A stretch of 31,074 bases of DNA from Thermoflexales bacterium (GCA_017882055.1 JADGQE010000003.1:1-31074); one strand, 5' to 3'; positions 1 through 8,222 are shown, counted from the first letter of the stretch. The notes: a model not told the origin generated them from the sequence alone. Program-made: numbers and translations.

Positions 1-1
1 G

Positions 2-238
2 CAGGGCATTGGCATCGGCCTGGGCCGGCAGGCCGTCAACGCCTTGCTGCGCGCGCTTGACGAAGGCCAGCCGCCGGTGCGCGTCGCCGCGATTGACACG
101 CTGCGCGACATCGGCGATTTGGGCCACCACGACAAGCTGCGCCAACTGCTGCTCGATCCGGATCGCTCGGTGCGCGACGCCGCCTTCGCCGCGCTCGAAA
201 CGATCGGCCAGCGGACAGGGCAAGCCATTCCGCGTTAG
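2..238 (+). CDS. HEAT-repeat protein, C-terminal part (partial)
   Basis: The gene enters from the left edge, so only the last 78 residues are visible. The readable frame starts at base 2 and ends with TAG at 236-238. The peptide shows two helical-repeat units with the spacing of HEAT/PBS-lyase repeats: one around 'VRVAAIDTLRDIGD' and one around 'RSVRDAAFAALETIG'. Such repeats form protein-interaction scaffolds, for example in phycobilisome-lyase-like and NACHT-associated proteins, so the exact role cannot be assigned. An overlapping frame from base 9 is only an Ala/Arg-rich shadow. Five bases after the stop begins a palindrome linked to a transposase relic. Confidence 0.7.
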   Translation, partial: QGIGIGLGRQAVNALLRALDEGQPPVRVAAIDTLRDIGDLGHHDKLRQLLLDPDRSVRDAAFAALETIGQRTGQAIPR

Positions 239-243
239 CTGAA

Positions 244-258
244 AGAAACCAGGTTTCT
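244..258. repeat. 15-bp palindrome, copy 1 (AGAAACCAGGTTTCT)
   Basis: A perfect 7-bp inverted repeat (AGAAACC/GGTTTCT) around a central A, just after the HEAT gene. The same sequence returns at 398-412, and the shared block extends to 18 bp (241-258 and 395-412). The two copies flank the transposase fragment at 260-397, the arrangement expected of a REP-like element bound by a RAYT-family transposase. Confidence 0.8.
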
Positions 259-259
259 A

Positions 260-397
260 ATGCCCTATCGTCAGATCATCTTTCGCGCAGGTGAATACTA
301 CCATCTGTATAATCGTGGCAACAACTTCCAGCCGATCTTCTTCGAGCACGAGAATTATTTGTACTGTCTGCGACTGATCCGAAAACACCTGGTCGAA
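260..397 (+). pseudogene. REP-associated tyrosine (Y1/IS200-like) transposase, N-terminal fragment
   Basis: The first ~45 residues match the start of the REP-associated transposase (RAYT, Y1_Tnp) family: 'AGEYYHLYNRGNN' followed by 'PIFFEHENYLYCLRLIRKHL', closely resembling the usual 'YHVYNRGNNREPIFF...' opening. Complete family members are about 150-230 residues and carry a HUH motif and a catalytic Tyr further on; both are missing. The homology stops at the second copy of the palindrome, after which the frame merely runs into the leader of the next gene. It is therefore a truncated relic. The flanking palindromes suggest that transposase and target repeat moved or decayed as a unit. Confidence 0.75.
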
Positions 398-412
398 AGA
401 AACCAGGTTTCT
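398..412. repeat. 15-bp palindrome, copy 2 (AGAAACCAGGTTTCT)
   Basis: Identical to the copy at 244-258, with the same three upstream bases (GAA), giving an 18-bp direct repeat of a palindrome. It marks the point where transposase homology ends. It lies 24 bp upstream of the beta-lactamase relic's start codon, so it may also sit in that gene's former promoter region. Confidence 0.8.
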
Positions 413-436
413 GAATTAAAAAGGAATCAATACCTC

Positions 437-1002
437 ATGCAATCATTCAAGTCATCGCATCGATTAGTCGGCGTGATCTTCCTGGCCTTAATCCTTCTGG
501 CCGGCTGCACCCAAACCCAATCGACTCCAACGCCGAGCCCTGCACCCATCGCCGAAGTCCGATCGGATTTTGAAAAAACTTTCAGGCCTTCAACGTTACG
601 GGCGCTTTCGTTTTGTACGATCAGAATCACAATCACTTCATTCGCTACAATCCCGATCGCAGCGCCCGGCAATTCATCCCCGCCTCTACCTTCAAGGTGA
701 TGAATGCCATGATCGGCCTGGAGTCCGGCGTCATTCCCGATGCTGACTATGTGATCAAATGGGACGGTACGACGTACCCGATAGCGGCCTGGAATCAAGA
801 TCATACGCTTCGCAGTGCGATCAAAAACTCGGTGGTGTGGTACTTTCAGGAATCGGCACGGCGGGTCGGTCATGAGAAGATGCAACAGTATATCAATCTG
901 GTCGGCTACGGCAATCGGGACATCTCCGGATCGATCGATTCTTTCTGGCTCGACGGCGGACTGCGCATCTCACCCGACGAGCAGCGGGTCATCGAAATAT
1001 GA
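437..1002 (+). pseudogene. Class D (OXA-type) beta-lactamase-like lipoprotein, frameshifted and C-terminally truncated
   Basis: ATG 437 opens a lipoprotein signal ending in the lipobox 'LLAGC' and a Pro/Thr linker. The frame then breaks near 580-583: 'DFEKTF' is in one frame and 'QAFNVTGAFVLYDQN' continues in another, as if one base had been lost in the 'ctttcag' stretch. After the break, class D motifs are clear: the S-T-F-K catalytic motif at 685-696 (Ser nucleophile and Lys that is carboxylated in this family), S-V-V (SxV motif) near 832, and Y-G-N near 905-915. The protein stops after 'LRISPDEQ', so the C-terminal K-T-G motif is absent. With a frameshift and a missing third motif it should be inactive. 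A BlaR1/MecR-like sensor-domain origin cannot be excluded, since those share the fold. Confidence 0.75.
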
Positions 1003-1152
1003 TATGATGGTTACAGCTAGGGTCGCACATGAAGAATCGATTGGCTGCGGGGCAACATTTAGGACGGATCTATCGGCGTGGAGTCAGGCAACAGAATGAC
1101 CACAAATAAACATGGCCTGCCGATCGGCACACACCGCCCGTAGTACTCGGTG

Positions 1153-1158
1153 TATAAT
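1153..1158 (+). promoter_or_regulatory. Candidate -10 box (TATAAT) for the NB-ARC regulator
   Basis: A perfect TATAAT sits 28 bp before ATG 1186, which would place a transcript start near 1165 and a leader of ~20 nt. No convincing -35 is visible 16-18 bp upstream. The box overlaps the alternative GTG start at 1150, which argues that translation starts downstream. Confidence 0.5.
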
Positions 1159-1185
1159 CAAAGTACATACCGGGGACTTGACGAG

Positions 1186-3759
1186 ATGGATACCATGACC
1201 TTTGGCGCCTGGGTCAAGCAGCGACGGCGGGCACTGGGCCTGAGTCAGGCTGAACTGGCGCAGCATGTCGCCTGCTCCACCGAGACGATCAAGAAGATTG
1301 AAAGGGGCGTACGCCGCCCGTCATCCCAGATCGCCGAGTTGTTAGCCCGCCACCTCAAAATTACGGCCGACGACTACGGCGCTTTTATGCATCTGGCCCG
1401 GCCGGAAATGTCACCCGATCTGATCACGCCTGCGCCGCGCTCCGTCATGCGCTCCACGCGCCGCCGACTGGCACAACATGAAGGGCGGTTGCCACAGCCG
1501 CTAACACCCTTAATCGGTCGTACTCAAGATATCGAGAATGTCTGCGCCATCTTGCGTCACCCCGAGGTGCGCCTCGTCACCCTCACCGGCCCGGGCGGCG
1601 TGGGCAAGACGCGCCTGGGCATTCAAGTGGCGCTGACCTTGCAGCCTGAGCTGGCTGACGGCGTGTGCTTTGTTTCTCTGGCGGCCATCAACGATCCGCA
1701 CTCGGTCATTCCCACCATCGTCCAGAAACTGGGCAAGCCGAGGTCCATCGCTCAGACCACCGGATTAAAAGAGCTGCGCGAACAGCCCGTGCTTGAAGCG
1801 CTGTTGGATGAAATAAACGACCGGCAGTTGCTGCTGGTGCTCGACAATTTCGAACAGGTGTTGCCCGCCGCCCGTCAGGTAGCCCGCCTGTTAATGTCTG
1901 CCCCAGGCGTCAAAGTTCTTGTCACCAGCCGGGCGGCTCTGCACGTCACAGGCGAGCATGAGTTTGCCGTGGCCCCGTTGTTGCTGCCCGACCTGGCTCA
2001 AGCGATCTCGCCTGAAGCCCTGCTGCTGTCACCCGCTATTGCGTTGTTTGTGCAGCGCGCGCAAGCGGTCAAGGCCGATTTTTCTCTCACCCCTCAAAAC
2101 GCCAACGTGATCGCCAAGATCTGCGCTCAAATAGATGGATTGCCGCTGGCGATCGAGCTGGCCGCAGCGCGCATCAAGCTGCTCACCGCTCAATCTCTGT
2201 TGTCCCGATTGACCACCGCGCGGCCCGATGGCCCGCTCGATCTGTTGGCCAATGGCGCGTCCGATCGGCCCGGCCGGCATCAAACCATTCGCCACACGAT
2301 CGACTGGAGTTACAACCTGCTGAACGAGCGTGAGCAAGTGCTCTTTTGCCGATTGGGCGTGTTTGCCGGTGGGTGTACCCTGGAAGCTATCGCCGCCATC
2401 TGTGAGAAGCCGGAAGCCGATCGGTTGGCCGCAACTCCGATGGCCGTCTCTTCGGCAGCGCAAGTCGTCAGTCTCACCACGTTGGCCGCGTTGATCGATC
2501 ACAGCTTGCTGCACCGGACCGAGAATCAAGCTGACGAGCCGCGCTTTGCCATGCTGGAGCTGCTGCGCGAATACGCTCTGGAACGTCTGGCCGCCAAGGA
2601 AGAATTAGCAGCGCTGTGCCGCCAACACGCTTGGTACTATTTTAGCCTCGCAGAGACAGCCTTATCTGTACTACAAGGCCCCGAGCGCTCGACCTGGTTA
2701 AGGCAACTGGATATGGAACATGACAACTTGCGCGCGGCCCTGGCGTGGTGCTGCTCAGCAGCGGGGGATACCGAGATCGGCTTACGCTTTGTGACTGCTC
2801 TCTGGCAATTCTGGTTGGTGCGCGGTTACCTTCAAGAGGGCCGCACGTGGACAGCCAAGGTTTTAGCCAAACCCGACGCCTCAAGCTTCAAACCCCAGCT
2901 CGCCCAGGCTCTGAACGATGCGGGGCTACTGGCCTGGTCTCAGGATGATGTCGACGCTGCCATCGATTTGTTCACTCAAAGTCTGGCTCTCTTTGAAAGT
3001 CTGGAAGACAAAGTCGGCAGCGCGTGCGTGCTCAACCATCTGGGACAGGCCGCGCGGCTGCAAGGTCGTTATCAAGACGCCGTGGCGTATGGCGTACAGA
3101 GTCTGGATCTGTTCAACGAATTAGGACTGGCCGGGAGTGCCCGTGCTGCCTGGGCCTTGAGCAATTTGGGAGAAGTCGCGTACTTTCAAGGCGACTACCA
3201 GCAGGCCTTAACTTACCATCAGAAAAGCCTGGCCGTCTTTCAGGGCGCGCATGAGGTGTGGGGCAGCGCCTGGCAATTCTATCGTCTGGCCGTCATCGCC
3301 AGAATGACCGGTGAGGATGAAACAGCGGCGATACAGCTCACAGAAAGTCTGTCTCTATTCAGAATGTTGAGCGGCACAGAAGGCTGCGCCTGGTGCCTGT
3401 TTCAACTGGGCAAAATCAATCAGAAGCGCGATCGTTCGCAGGCGGCTGTGGCGCATTTTGTAGAGGGCCTGCAGTTGTTTCAAAAGCTGGACGAAGAGTA
3501 CGGCCTGGCTTGGTGCCTGATCGGCTTGGCGCACGAAGTGAAGCACGCGGGTCAGGCTGAAAGCGCCGCTTCCTGGTTCCGATCGGCCGAACCCATCTTT
3601 CGGGCCAGACGTGATCACATGGCTCCCCTGGAGCGTGTTGATTTTCAAGAGCATGTTCGCCGTGGCGAACTGTCAGAAGCCCCATCTGAGGATCCCGTAC
3701 CGGCTCTTACGCTGACGCAAGCCGTCGCCCAGGCGCTGCGCCCCACCACTCTTGACTGA
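1186..3759 (+). CDS. XRE-family HTH / NB-ARC ATPase / TPR transcriptional regulator
   Basis: An 857-residue multidomain regulator. Residues ~6-60 form an XRE/Cro-type helix-turn-helix ('RRRALGLSQAELAQHVACSTETIKKIERG'). An NB-ARC-type ATPase follows, with Walker A G-P-G-G-V-G-K-T at ~135-142, Walker B 'LLLVLDNFEQ' at ~215-224, and an AAA-like 'GLPLAIELAAARIKLL' segment. The C-terminal half has tetratricopeptide repeats with regular 'LG.....GDY..A...' spacing. This architecture (predicted ATPase COG3903) is abundant in Chloroflexota and Actinobacteria and is thought to be a signal-dependent switch. ATG 1186 is preferred over GTG 1150 because a TATAAT lies between them and GGGGA lies ~9 bp upstream; ATG 1195 is also possible. 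It lies 241 bp upstream of the GH9 gene on the same strand, so control of that gene is plausible but unproven. Confidence 0.88.
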   Translation: MDTMTFGAWVKQRRRALGLSQAELAQHVACSTETIKKIERGVRRPSSQIAELLARHLKITADDYGAFMHLARPEMSPDLITPAPRSVMRSTRRRLAQHEGRLPQPLTPLIGRTQDIENVCAILRHPEVRLVTLTGPGGVGKTRLGIQVALTLQPELADGVCFVSLAAINDPHSVIPTIVQKLGKPRSIAQTTGLKELREQPVLEALLDEINDRQLLLVLDNFEQVLPAARQVARLLMSAPGVKVLVTSRAALHVTGEHEFAVAPLLLPDLAQAISPEALLLSPAIALFVQRAQAVKADFSLTPQNANVIAKICAQIDGLPLAIELAAARIKLLTAQSLLSRLTTARPDGPLDLLANGASDRPGRHQTIRHTIDWSYNLLNEREQVLFCRLGVFAGGCTLEAIAAICEKPEADRLAATPMAVSSAAQVVSLTTLAALIDHSLLHRTENQADEPRFAMLELLREYALERLAAKEELAALCRQHAWYYFSLAETALSVLQGPERSTWLRQLDMEHDNLRAALAWCCSAAGDTEIGLRFVTALWQFWLVRGYLQEGRTWTAKVLAKPDASSFKPQLAQALNDAGLLAWSQDDVDAAIDLFTQSLALFESLEDKVGSACVLNHLGQAARLQGRYQDAVAYGVQSLDLFNELGLAGSARAAWALSNLGEVAYFQGDYQQALTYHQKSLAVFQGAHEVWGSAWQFYRLAVIARMTGEDETAAIQLTESLSLFRMLSGTEGCAWCLFQLGKINQKRDRSQAAVAHFVEGLQLFQKLDEEYGLAWCLIGLAHEVKHAGQAESAASWFRSAEPIFRARRDHMAPLERVDFQEHVRRGELSEAPSEDPVPALTLTQAVAQALRPTTLD

Positions 3760-3860
3760 TCACTGCTTACCGCTTCCTGCTCCCCTCAGTACCCCTGTTG
3801 TACCTCTACTGTGCCAGTGATTGAATTGCGAACGCCCCTGCTCTTGTGGTTAGATCAAAG

Positions 3861-3890
3861 TGTTGTCATGCACTGTGTTGTCAAGCACTG
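3861..3890. repeat. Tandem 15-bp direct repeat upstream of the GH9 gene
   Basis: Two adjacent 15-bp units, TGTTGTCATGCACTG and TGTTGTCAAGCACTG, differ at one base. They lie 111 bp before ATG 4001 in an otherwise featureless 241-bp gap that also contains TTATAA (3906-3911). Tandem half-sites of this kind could be an operator, possibly for the adjacent HTH regulator. No clean -35/-10 pair was found. Confidence 0.4.
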
Positions 3891-4000
3891 GTTTACAGGA
3901 GCAGCTTATAAGTACAACACTCGATCACGTCTCACCCCCTGATAGACGTTTCAATCTTCCTCACCGTTTCCCCAATCCCAGCATAAGGAGATAGCGCATC

Positions 4001-6886
4001 ATGAAAGCAACACCTGTACGATCGATCACGCTCACCCTCGCGGCCTGCTTAAGCGCGTTGCTCGTCACATTTTTGATTTTGAACGCAGCCGTGGCTGCGC
4101 CGATCAACCCGTTCAATCCCCACGAAACTGCGAGGATGTCTCAGCCGGCCGCCTCTTCCGCCGACATCGAACTGCTGACCAACGGCGATTTCAGCAGTGG
4201 CCTCGATCCGTGGTGGACGACTCCCAATGTGACCCACGATGTTACGGGCGGACTACTGACCGCTACTGTGCCCAGCGGCGCGGCTAATCCGTGGGATGCG
4301 TTGTTGGGACAAAACACCATCTTGATTCAGAACGGTGGCGCTTACACGCTGACCGTTCGAGCCTGGGCCAGCACCGAGCTCACCGTGCCGGTGGTCATTC
4401 AAGAGAACGGCGGTTCATACACTGGCTACTTCGGCGGATCGCTGCACCTGACCACGTCACCTCAAACCTTCACCATGACCTTCACGTCCAGCCACGCCGA
4501 TCCAGCGGCAACGCTTCAGTTCCAGTTGGGTGGCCTGGGCGCCTTCCAGTTCTTTGTAGATTCGGTATCACTGCGCGGCCCGGCGGCTCCTCCTCCGCCG
4601 CCGTCAATGATTGTGGGCGAGCTCCTCGTGAACGGCGGCTTCGACACAACCATGGCACCCTGGTGGAAAACCGATTCCCTCAGCGTCACAGTGAATAGTG
4701 GCGTGCTCAATGGGCTCGTGCTCAACCCCGGCGTCAATCCGTGGGACGTGCTTCTGGGCCAGCATAACATTCCTCTTTACAACGGCGACTATTACACCTT
4801 GACTGTCGTCGCATGGGCCAGCCAGGACGTAACCTTGACGGCACAGCTGCAGCAAGATGGCGGAGCATATACAAATTACTTTGCGGTATCTGTGCCTTTG
4901 ACGACTAGCCCGCTGACTTACACTTTCAACTTCACATCGAGTTTTGATGATCTGGCAGCGGGATTTCAATTCCAGATGGGCACCCGGGGAATATATACCG
5001 CTTACTTTGACAAGGTGTCATTGCTTGGGCCTAAGCCGGCCCCGACGGTCGTGGTCATTCCGCCCGTTCGCACCAATCAAGTGGGCTATCTAACACACGC
5101 GCCAAAGTTTGCGACGATCAGCACGACGGCGACTTCACCGTTGTCATGGACGTTGAAGAATATCACGGGCACGGTCGTGGCCTCTGGCACGACGAGCGTC
5201 TTTGGCTTCAACGTGGCGTCAAGTGAAACCGTACAGCTCGCCGACTTCTCGGCCTACACTACGCCGGGAGTCAGCTACACGCTCGTCGTGAGTGACGATC
5301 AAAGCCACCCGTTCGACATCAGCGACGATGTCTATCAACAACTTCAGTACGACGCGCTGCACTACTTCTATGAAACTCGCGGCGGCATCGCTATCACCCT
5401 GCCCTACGTCAGCGATCCGCAGTGGGCGCGCCTGGCCGGTCACGTCAACGTCGCGCCCAATCAAGGCGATGCGAATGTGCCGTGCTTCGATCAGAAAGAT
5501 GTCAACAATGTGCAGTACCTCGGCTGCAACTACACCTTGACTGTGACCAAAGGCTGGTACGATGCCGGCGATCATGGCAAGTACGTGGTTAACGGCGGCA
5601 TTGCCGTGTGGACGTTACTCAACGAATACGAGCGAGCCAAATATGAAGGCGGCCCCGGCGCGTTGACCGCTCTAGCCGATGGATCGCTGAACATCCCGGA
5701 GCAGAGCAACGGCGTGCCCGATATTCTGGACGAAGCTCGCTGGGAACTTGAGTTCATGCTCTCGATGCAAGTCCCGCTCTCCGGCACGGTCGAGGGTGTA
5801 GACCTCAGCAACATGGTGCATCACAAGCTGCACGATGTGGCCTGGACGGGCATCCCCATGGCGCCGGCGAATGATCCGCAGAAGCGCTATCTGTATCCAC
5901 CCAGCACCGCGGCCACTTTGAATATGGCAGCCACTGCCGCTCAATGTGCCCGCATTTGGAAAGGCATTGATGCAGCATTTGCCAATCAGTGTTTGGCGGC
6001 AGCTCAATCGGCTTGGGATGCCGCTGTCGCCCATCCCGCTGAGTATGCGCGCATCAACTTCACCGGCGGTGGAGCTTACGAGGATAGTCACGTCAGCGAT
6101 GAATTCTACTGGGCGGCCACCGAGTTGTACATCACGACCGGCAATACAAAATATCTGACGCCCACCACAACCTCTGAATACTATAAGCAAGTGCCGGGAA
6201 CGCCCATCAGCGGGACGGGCGTCATCACCAGCTCGGCCATGTGGTGGGGTGATACGGCAGCCCTGGGCACGCTCTCGCTGGCAGTCGTGCCTAACTCACT
6301 GCCCTCACAAGATGTACAAGAGGCTCGCGCCAATGTCGTGAAAGTGGCGCAGGGTTACGCCGAAGCGCTCAGCCGCGAAGGGTATCGGCTGCCGTATGCG
6401 CCGGAAGCTAGAGGTTACCCGTGGGGCTCCAACTCGTCGGTGTTGAATAACATGCTCATTCTTGGGTTAGCTTATGACTTTACGCACGACGTGTCCTATC
6501 TCAACGCGGTCAGTCTGGGCATGGACTACATTTTGGGCCGGAACCCGAATGACAAGTCGTATATCTCAGGTTATGGCGAGAATCCCTTGCAGAACCCGCA
6601 TCATCGCTTCTGGGCACACCAGGCCGATGCGAGTTATCCGCCACCGCCGCCGGGTGTCGTGTCGGGCGGGCCTGACAGCAACCTGGAAGATCCCTACATA
6701 CAGGGTCTCTATCCTAGCGGCTGCCCGTCATTCCAGACTTGCTACGCCGACAACTTCCAATCGTATTCGACGAACGAAGTCGCCATCAACTGGAATGCGC
6801 CACTGGCTTGGGTCACTGCTTTCCTGGACAATAACGTGAAGTTTCAGAACGGCTATCTGGTTTTCCTGCCGATCGTCCTGCGCTAG
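4001..6886 (+). CDS. Secreted glycoside hydrolase family 9 (endoglucanase-like) with two CBM4/9-type domains
   Basis: 961 residues. ATG 4001 is preceded by AAGGAG at 3985-3990. Order: Sec signal peptide (residues 1-32, 'AVAA' cleavage); carbohydrate-binding module ~50-195 ('LLTNGDFSSGLDPWW' ... 'FFVDSVSLRG'); a second, homologous module ~205-345 ('LLVNGGFDTTMAPWW' ... 'YFDKVSLLG'); an Ig-like Cel9 N-terminal domain ~352-440 ('VRTNQVGYLTHAPKFA'); and a GH9 catalytic (alpha/alpha)6 barrel ~447-950. Catalytic signatures are intact: D521-A-G-D524 ('WYDAGDHGKYV'), 'NPHHRFW' at 865-871, and E926 in 'TNEVAINWNAPL' as the general acid. GH9 enzymes invert beta-1,4 linkages of cellulose or related glucans. 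There is no dockerin. The protein ends 'YLVFLPIVLR', a tail seen on many secreted Chloroflexota proteins. Likely role: extracellular beta-glucan hydrolysis. Confidence 0.93.
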   Translation: MKATPVRSITLTLAACLSALLVTFLILNAAVAAPINPFNPHETARMSQPAASSADIELLTNGDFSSGLDPWWTTPNVTHDVTGGLLTATVPSGAANPWDALLGQNTILIQNGGAYTLTVRAWASTELTVPVVIQENGGSYTGYFGGSLHLTTSPQTFTMTFTSSHADPAATLQFQLGGLGAFQFFVDSVSLRGPAAPPPPPSMIVGELLVNGGFDTTMAPWWKTDSLSVTVNSGVLNGLVLNPGVNPWDVLLGQHNIPLYNGDYYTLTVVAWASQDVTLTAQLQQDGGAYTNYFAVSVPLTTSPLTYTFNFTSSFDDLAAGFQFQMGTRGIYTAYFDKVSLLGPKPAPTVVVIPPVRTNQVGYLTHAPKFATISTTATSPLSWTLKNITGTVVASGTTSVFGFNVASSETVQLADFSAYTTPGVSYTLVVSDDQSHPFDISDDVYQQLQYDALHYFYETRGGIAITLPYVSDPQWARLAGHVNVAPNQGDANVPCFDQKDVNNVQYLGCNYTLTVTKGWYDAGDHGKYVVNGGIAVWTLLNEYERAKYEGGPGALTALADGSLNIPEQSNGVPDILDEARWELEFMLSMQVPLSGTVEGVDLSNMVHHKLHDVAWTGIPMAPANDPQKRYLYPPSTAATLNMAATAAQCARIWKGIDAAFANQCLAAAQSAWDAAVAHPAEYARINFTGGGAYEDSHVSDEFYWAATELYITTGNTKYLTPTTTSEYYKQVPGTPISGTGVITSSAMWWGDTAALGTLSLAVVPNSLPSQDVQEARANVVKVAQGYAEALSREGYRLPYAPEARGYPWGSNSSVLNNMLILGLAYDFTHDVSYLNAVSLGMDYILGRNPNDKSYISGYGENPLQNPHHRFWAHQADASYPPPPPGVVSGGPDSNLEDPYIQGLYPSGCPSFQTCYADNFQSYSTNEVAINWNAPLAWVTAFLDNNVKFQNGYLVFLPIVLR

Positions 6887-6914
6887 TCTAAGAGCAGACT
6901 CAAGTCGTTGTAAC

Positions 6915-6948
6915 TAATGAAGCGGCGAGAATTCTCGCCGCTTCATTA
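6915..6948. terminator. 34-bp perfect palindrome after the GH9 gene (terminator candidate)
   Basis: From 6915 to 6948 the sequence is a perfect palindrome centred on GAATTC, with a GC-rich arm (GAAGCGGCGAGAA), starting 28 bp after the GH9 stop. It would fold into a 13-15 bp hairpin. No run of T follows on either strand, so intrinsic termination is likely but not certain; its symmetry would work in both directions. Confidence 0.6.
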
Positions 6949-6962
6949 TCCCGAGTCTTCCG

Positions 6963-7085
6963 CGCGGACTGGCTGCGGTGTGGGCCTTGATCGAACCGGC
7001 GCAGTTCGACGCGTTGTGGGCCGAGGGCCGGGCGATGACGATGGAACAGGCGATTGAGTATGCGCTAGCAGAAAAACCCCTTTGA
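6963..7085 (+). pseudogene. C-terminal remnant of an NB-ARC/TPR (AfsR-like) regulator
   Basis: An open stretch without its own start, ending at TGA 7083-7085, encodes 'LAAVWALIEPAQFDALWAE' followed by 'GRAMTMEQAIEYALAEKP'. The 'F...W.EGRA.t.e.Ai.yAL' pattern is the usual extreme C-terminus of ATPase-TPR regulators of the class encoded at 1186-3759. That intact neighbour ends differently ('LTLTQAVAQAL'), so this is probably a leftover of a second such gene, not a recent duplicate. It begins just past the palindrome, suggesting a deletion or insertion end-point there. Confidence 0.5.
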
Positions 7086-7288
7086 GATTCAACCACTCGG
7101 GGCTGATACGGGCATGCAACCTACTACTGTACAATCTTGCAAGAAGACGGCAGAATCAAGTTAGGACAGATTGAGCCCATTCATCTCGCTGGCCTGGCCC
7201 TGTCGGTCTTCGGCCTGGGGACGAATGACCTGCGTGCAACTGCGCTTCGAACGCTCGCAGCAGACCGTCTCCCCAAGCTGACCTGGTG

Positions 7289-7423
7289 TCACCGTCCAAA
7301 GCGGTCCGGCATGGTAAAGCTATGTTTGAAACCAAGCACATCTTGATAGAAATTGGCAGATGCCTCGAGGTCACTCACCATCAGCGTAGGAAACGACGGC
7401 ATCGGATAGATTTCTTCGGCCAT
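7289..7423 (-). pseudogene. VOC-family (glyoxalase/bleomycin-resistance-like) protein, N-terminal fragment
   Basis: On the minus strand ATG 7423 is preceded by AAGGAG. The 44-residue product starts 'MAEEIYPMPSFPTLMVSDL' and continues with 'ASANFYQDVLGFKHSFTMPD', the first beta-alpha-beta unit of the VOC superfamily. The frame then stops (TGA at 7289-7291), whereas complete members have ~120-140 residues with metal or ligand residues in the second half. About 200 bp downstream show no continuation I can recognise in any frame. The gene follows the TipAS-type regulator by 43 bp on the same strand, the usual place for a drug-binding or detoxification target gene. It could be a decayed resistance gene. 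Confidence 0.6.
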
Positions 7424-7466
7424 TTTTCTCCTTGTCAGGTGAAGAGGGCGAACACATAGTTCGCCC

Positions 7467-8222
7467 TCACGCGTATTTCTTTTTGCTTTTGATGTAGACT
7501 TTCACTGCTTCGCGCATGAACTCGGCCAGGTGCGGGTCAATCTTGTCGAAGTTGGCTTTGAAACGCGGATCATCATTGTAGCCATTCGCCAACCCCAATA
7601 ACTGATCTTCGTTGGGGACCCAGAAGTATTCAATGTGACGACGCCAGCGTTCCACGCCGGCCTGCGCTTCGGACGAGGATGCGCCCTGCGGCATGGCTAG
7701 CAGAATATCTGTATAGATCGCATTGCCTTCATCGCCAATGCGTTGTTTCTCTGCCGCGGTGCAGGCCTTCCATTTTTTGTTGGAGGTCTTCACGACAGCG
7801 GGGTCATACATCTGCAGGGCCTCTTTCTCGTATTCGGCCTGTTGTTCCTCGCTAAACGCTTCAAATAATTGTCGCTTGCTCATTTCTTTTTCTCCTTTCA
7901 AATGCAACAGCGTATTGTCCACGGTATGAATGAGGCGCTTGAGCCGCTCGACTCGCCGCTGAAGCGCAACCTTGTGCGCCTCCAAAGCCGATGTCACGTC
8001 GAATCCGGGCCGATCGATCAGGTCTTTGATTTCGTTCAGGCTGAAATCCAGTTCCCGGAAGAACAGGATTTGCTGAAGCCTGAGCACGGCGGCATCGTCG
8101 TAATAGCGATAGCCGTTCTCGCCATGGGCCGCCGGCTTGAGCAACCCAATCTCATCGTAGTAATGCAGAGTGCGGGCGCTGACACCAGCCAGGTCCGCCA
8201 GTTGTTTGACGGTGTAGACCAT
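7467..8222 (-). CDS. MerR-family regulator with TipAS ligand-binding domain
   Basis: 251 residues. Residues 1-70 are a MerR-type winged helix ('YTVKQLADLAGVSARTLHYYDEIGLLKP', 'GYRYYDDAAVLRLQQILFFRELDFSL'). A dimerisation coiled coil follows (~75-110), then a TipAS domain (~115-248: 'QLFEAFSEEQQAEYEKEALQ', 'VERWRRHIEYFWVPNEDQL'), the alpha-helical domain that binds thiopeptide-like or other bulky compounds in TipAL relatives. The length is normal for this class. The start is ATG 8222, 13 nt downstream of the likely transcript start. The promoter directly upstream has the 19-bp spacer and internal dyad typical of MerR autoregulation. A truncated VOC gene follows. Confidence 0.92.
   Translation of the reverse strand: MVYTVKQLADLAGVSARTLHYYDEIGLLKPAAHGENGYRYYDDAAVLRLQQILFFRELDFSLNEIKDLIDRPGFDVTSALEAHKVALQRRVERLKRLIHTVDNTLLHLKGEKEMSKRQLFEAFSEEQQAEYEKEALQMYDPAVVKTSNKKWKACTAAEKQRIGDEGNAIYTDILLAMPQGASSSEAQAGVERWRRHIEYFWVPNEDQLLGLANGYNDDPRFKANFDKIDPHLAEFMREAVKVYIKSKKKYA

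Noticed and set aside
260..700. A single 146-residue gene from the transposase start into the beta-lactamase leader.
   Set aside because: It joins two unrelated relics that happen to share a frame; the N-terminal 45 residues and the lipoprotein leader belong to different families.
1003..1150. Continuation of the beta-lactamase with its K-T-G motif.
   Set aside because: I translated the following bases in all forward frames and found no K-T-G or class D C-terminal pattern.
1150..1185. GTG start 12 codons upstream of the NB-ARC regulator start.
   Set aside because: The GTG overlaps a perfect TATAAT and has no ribosome-binding site; ATG 1186 is downstream of a plausible transcript start.
7086..7288. 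Possible small gene on either strand between the regulator remnant and the VOC fragment.
   Set aside because: Open frames exist, but none has a ribosome-binding site or recognisable motif; the stretch looks like decayed DNA.
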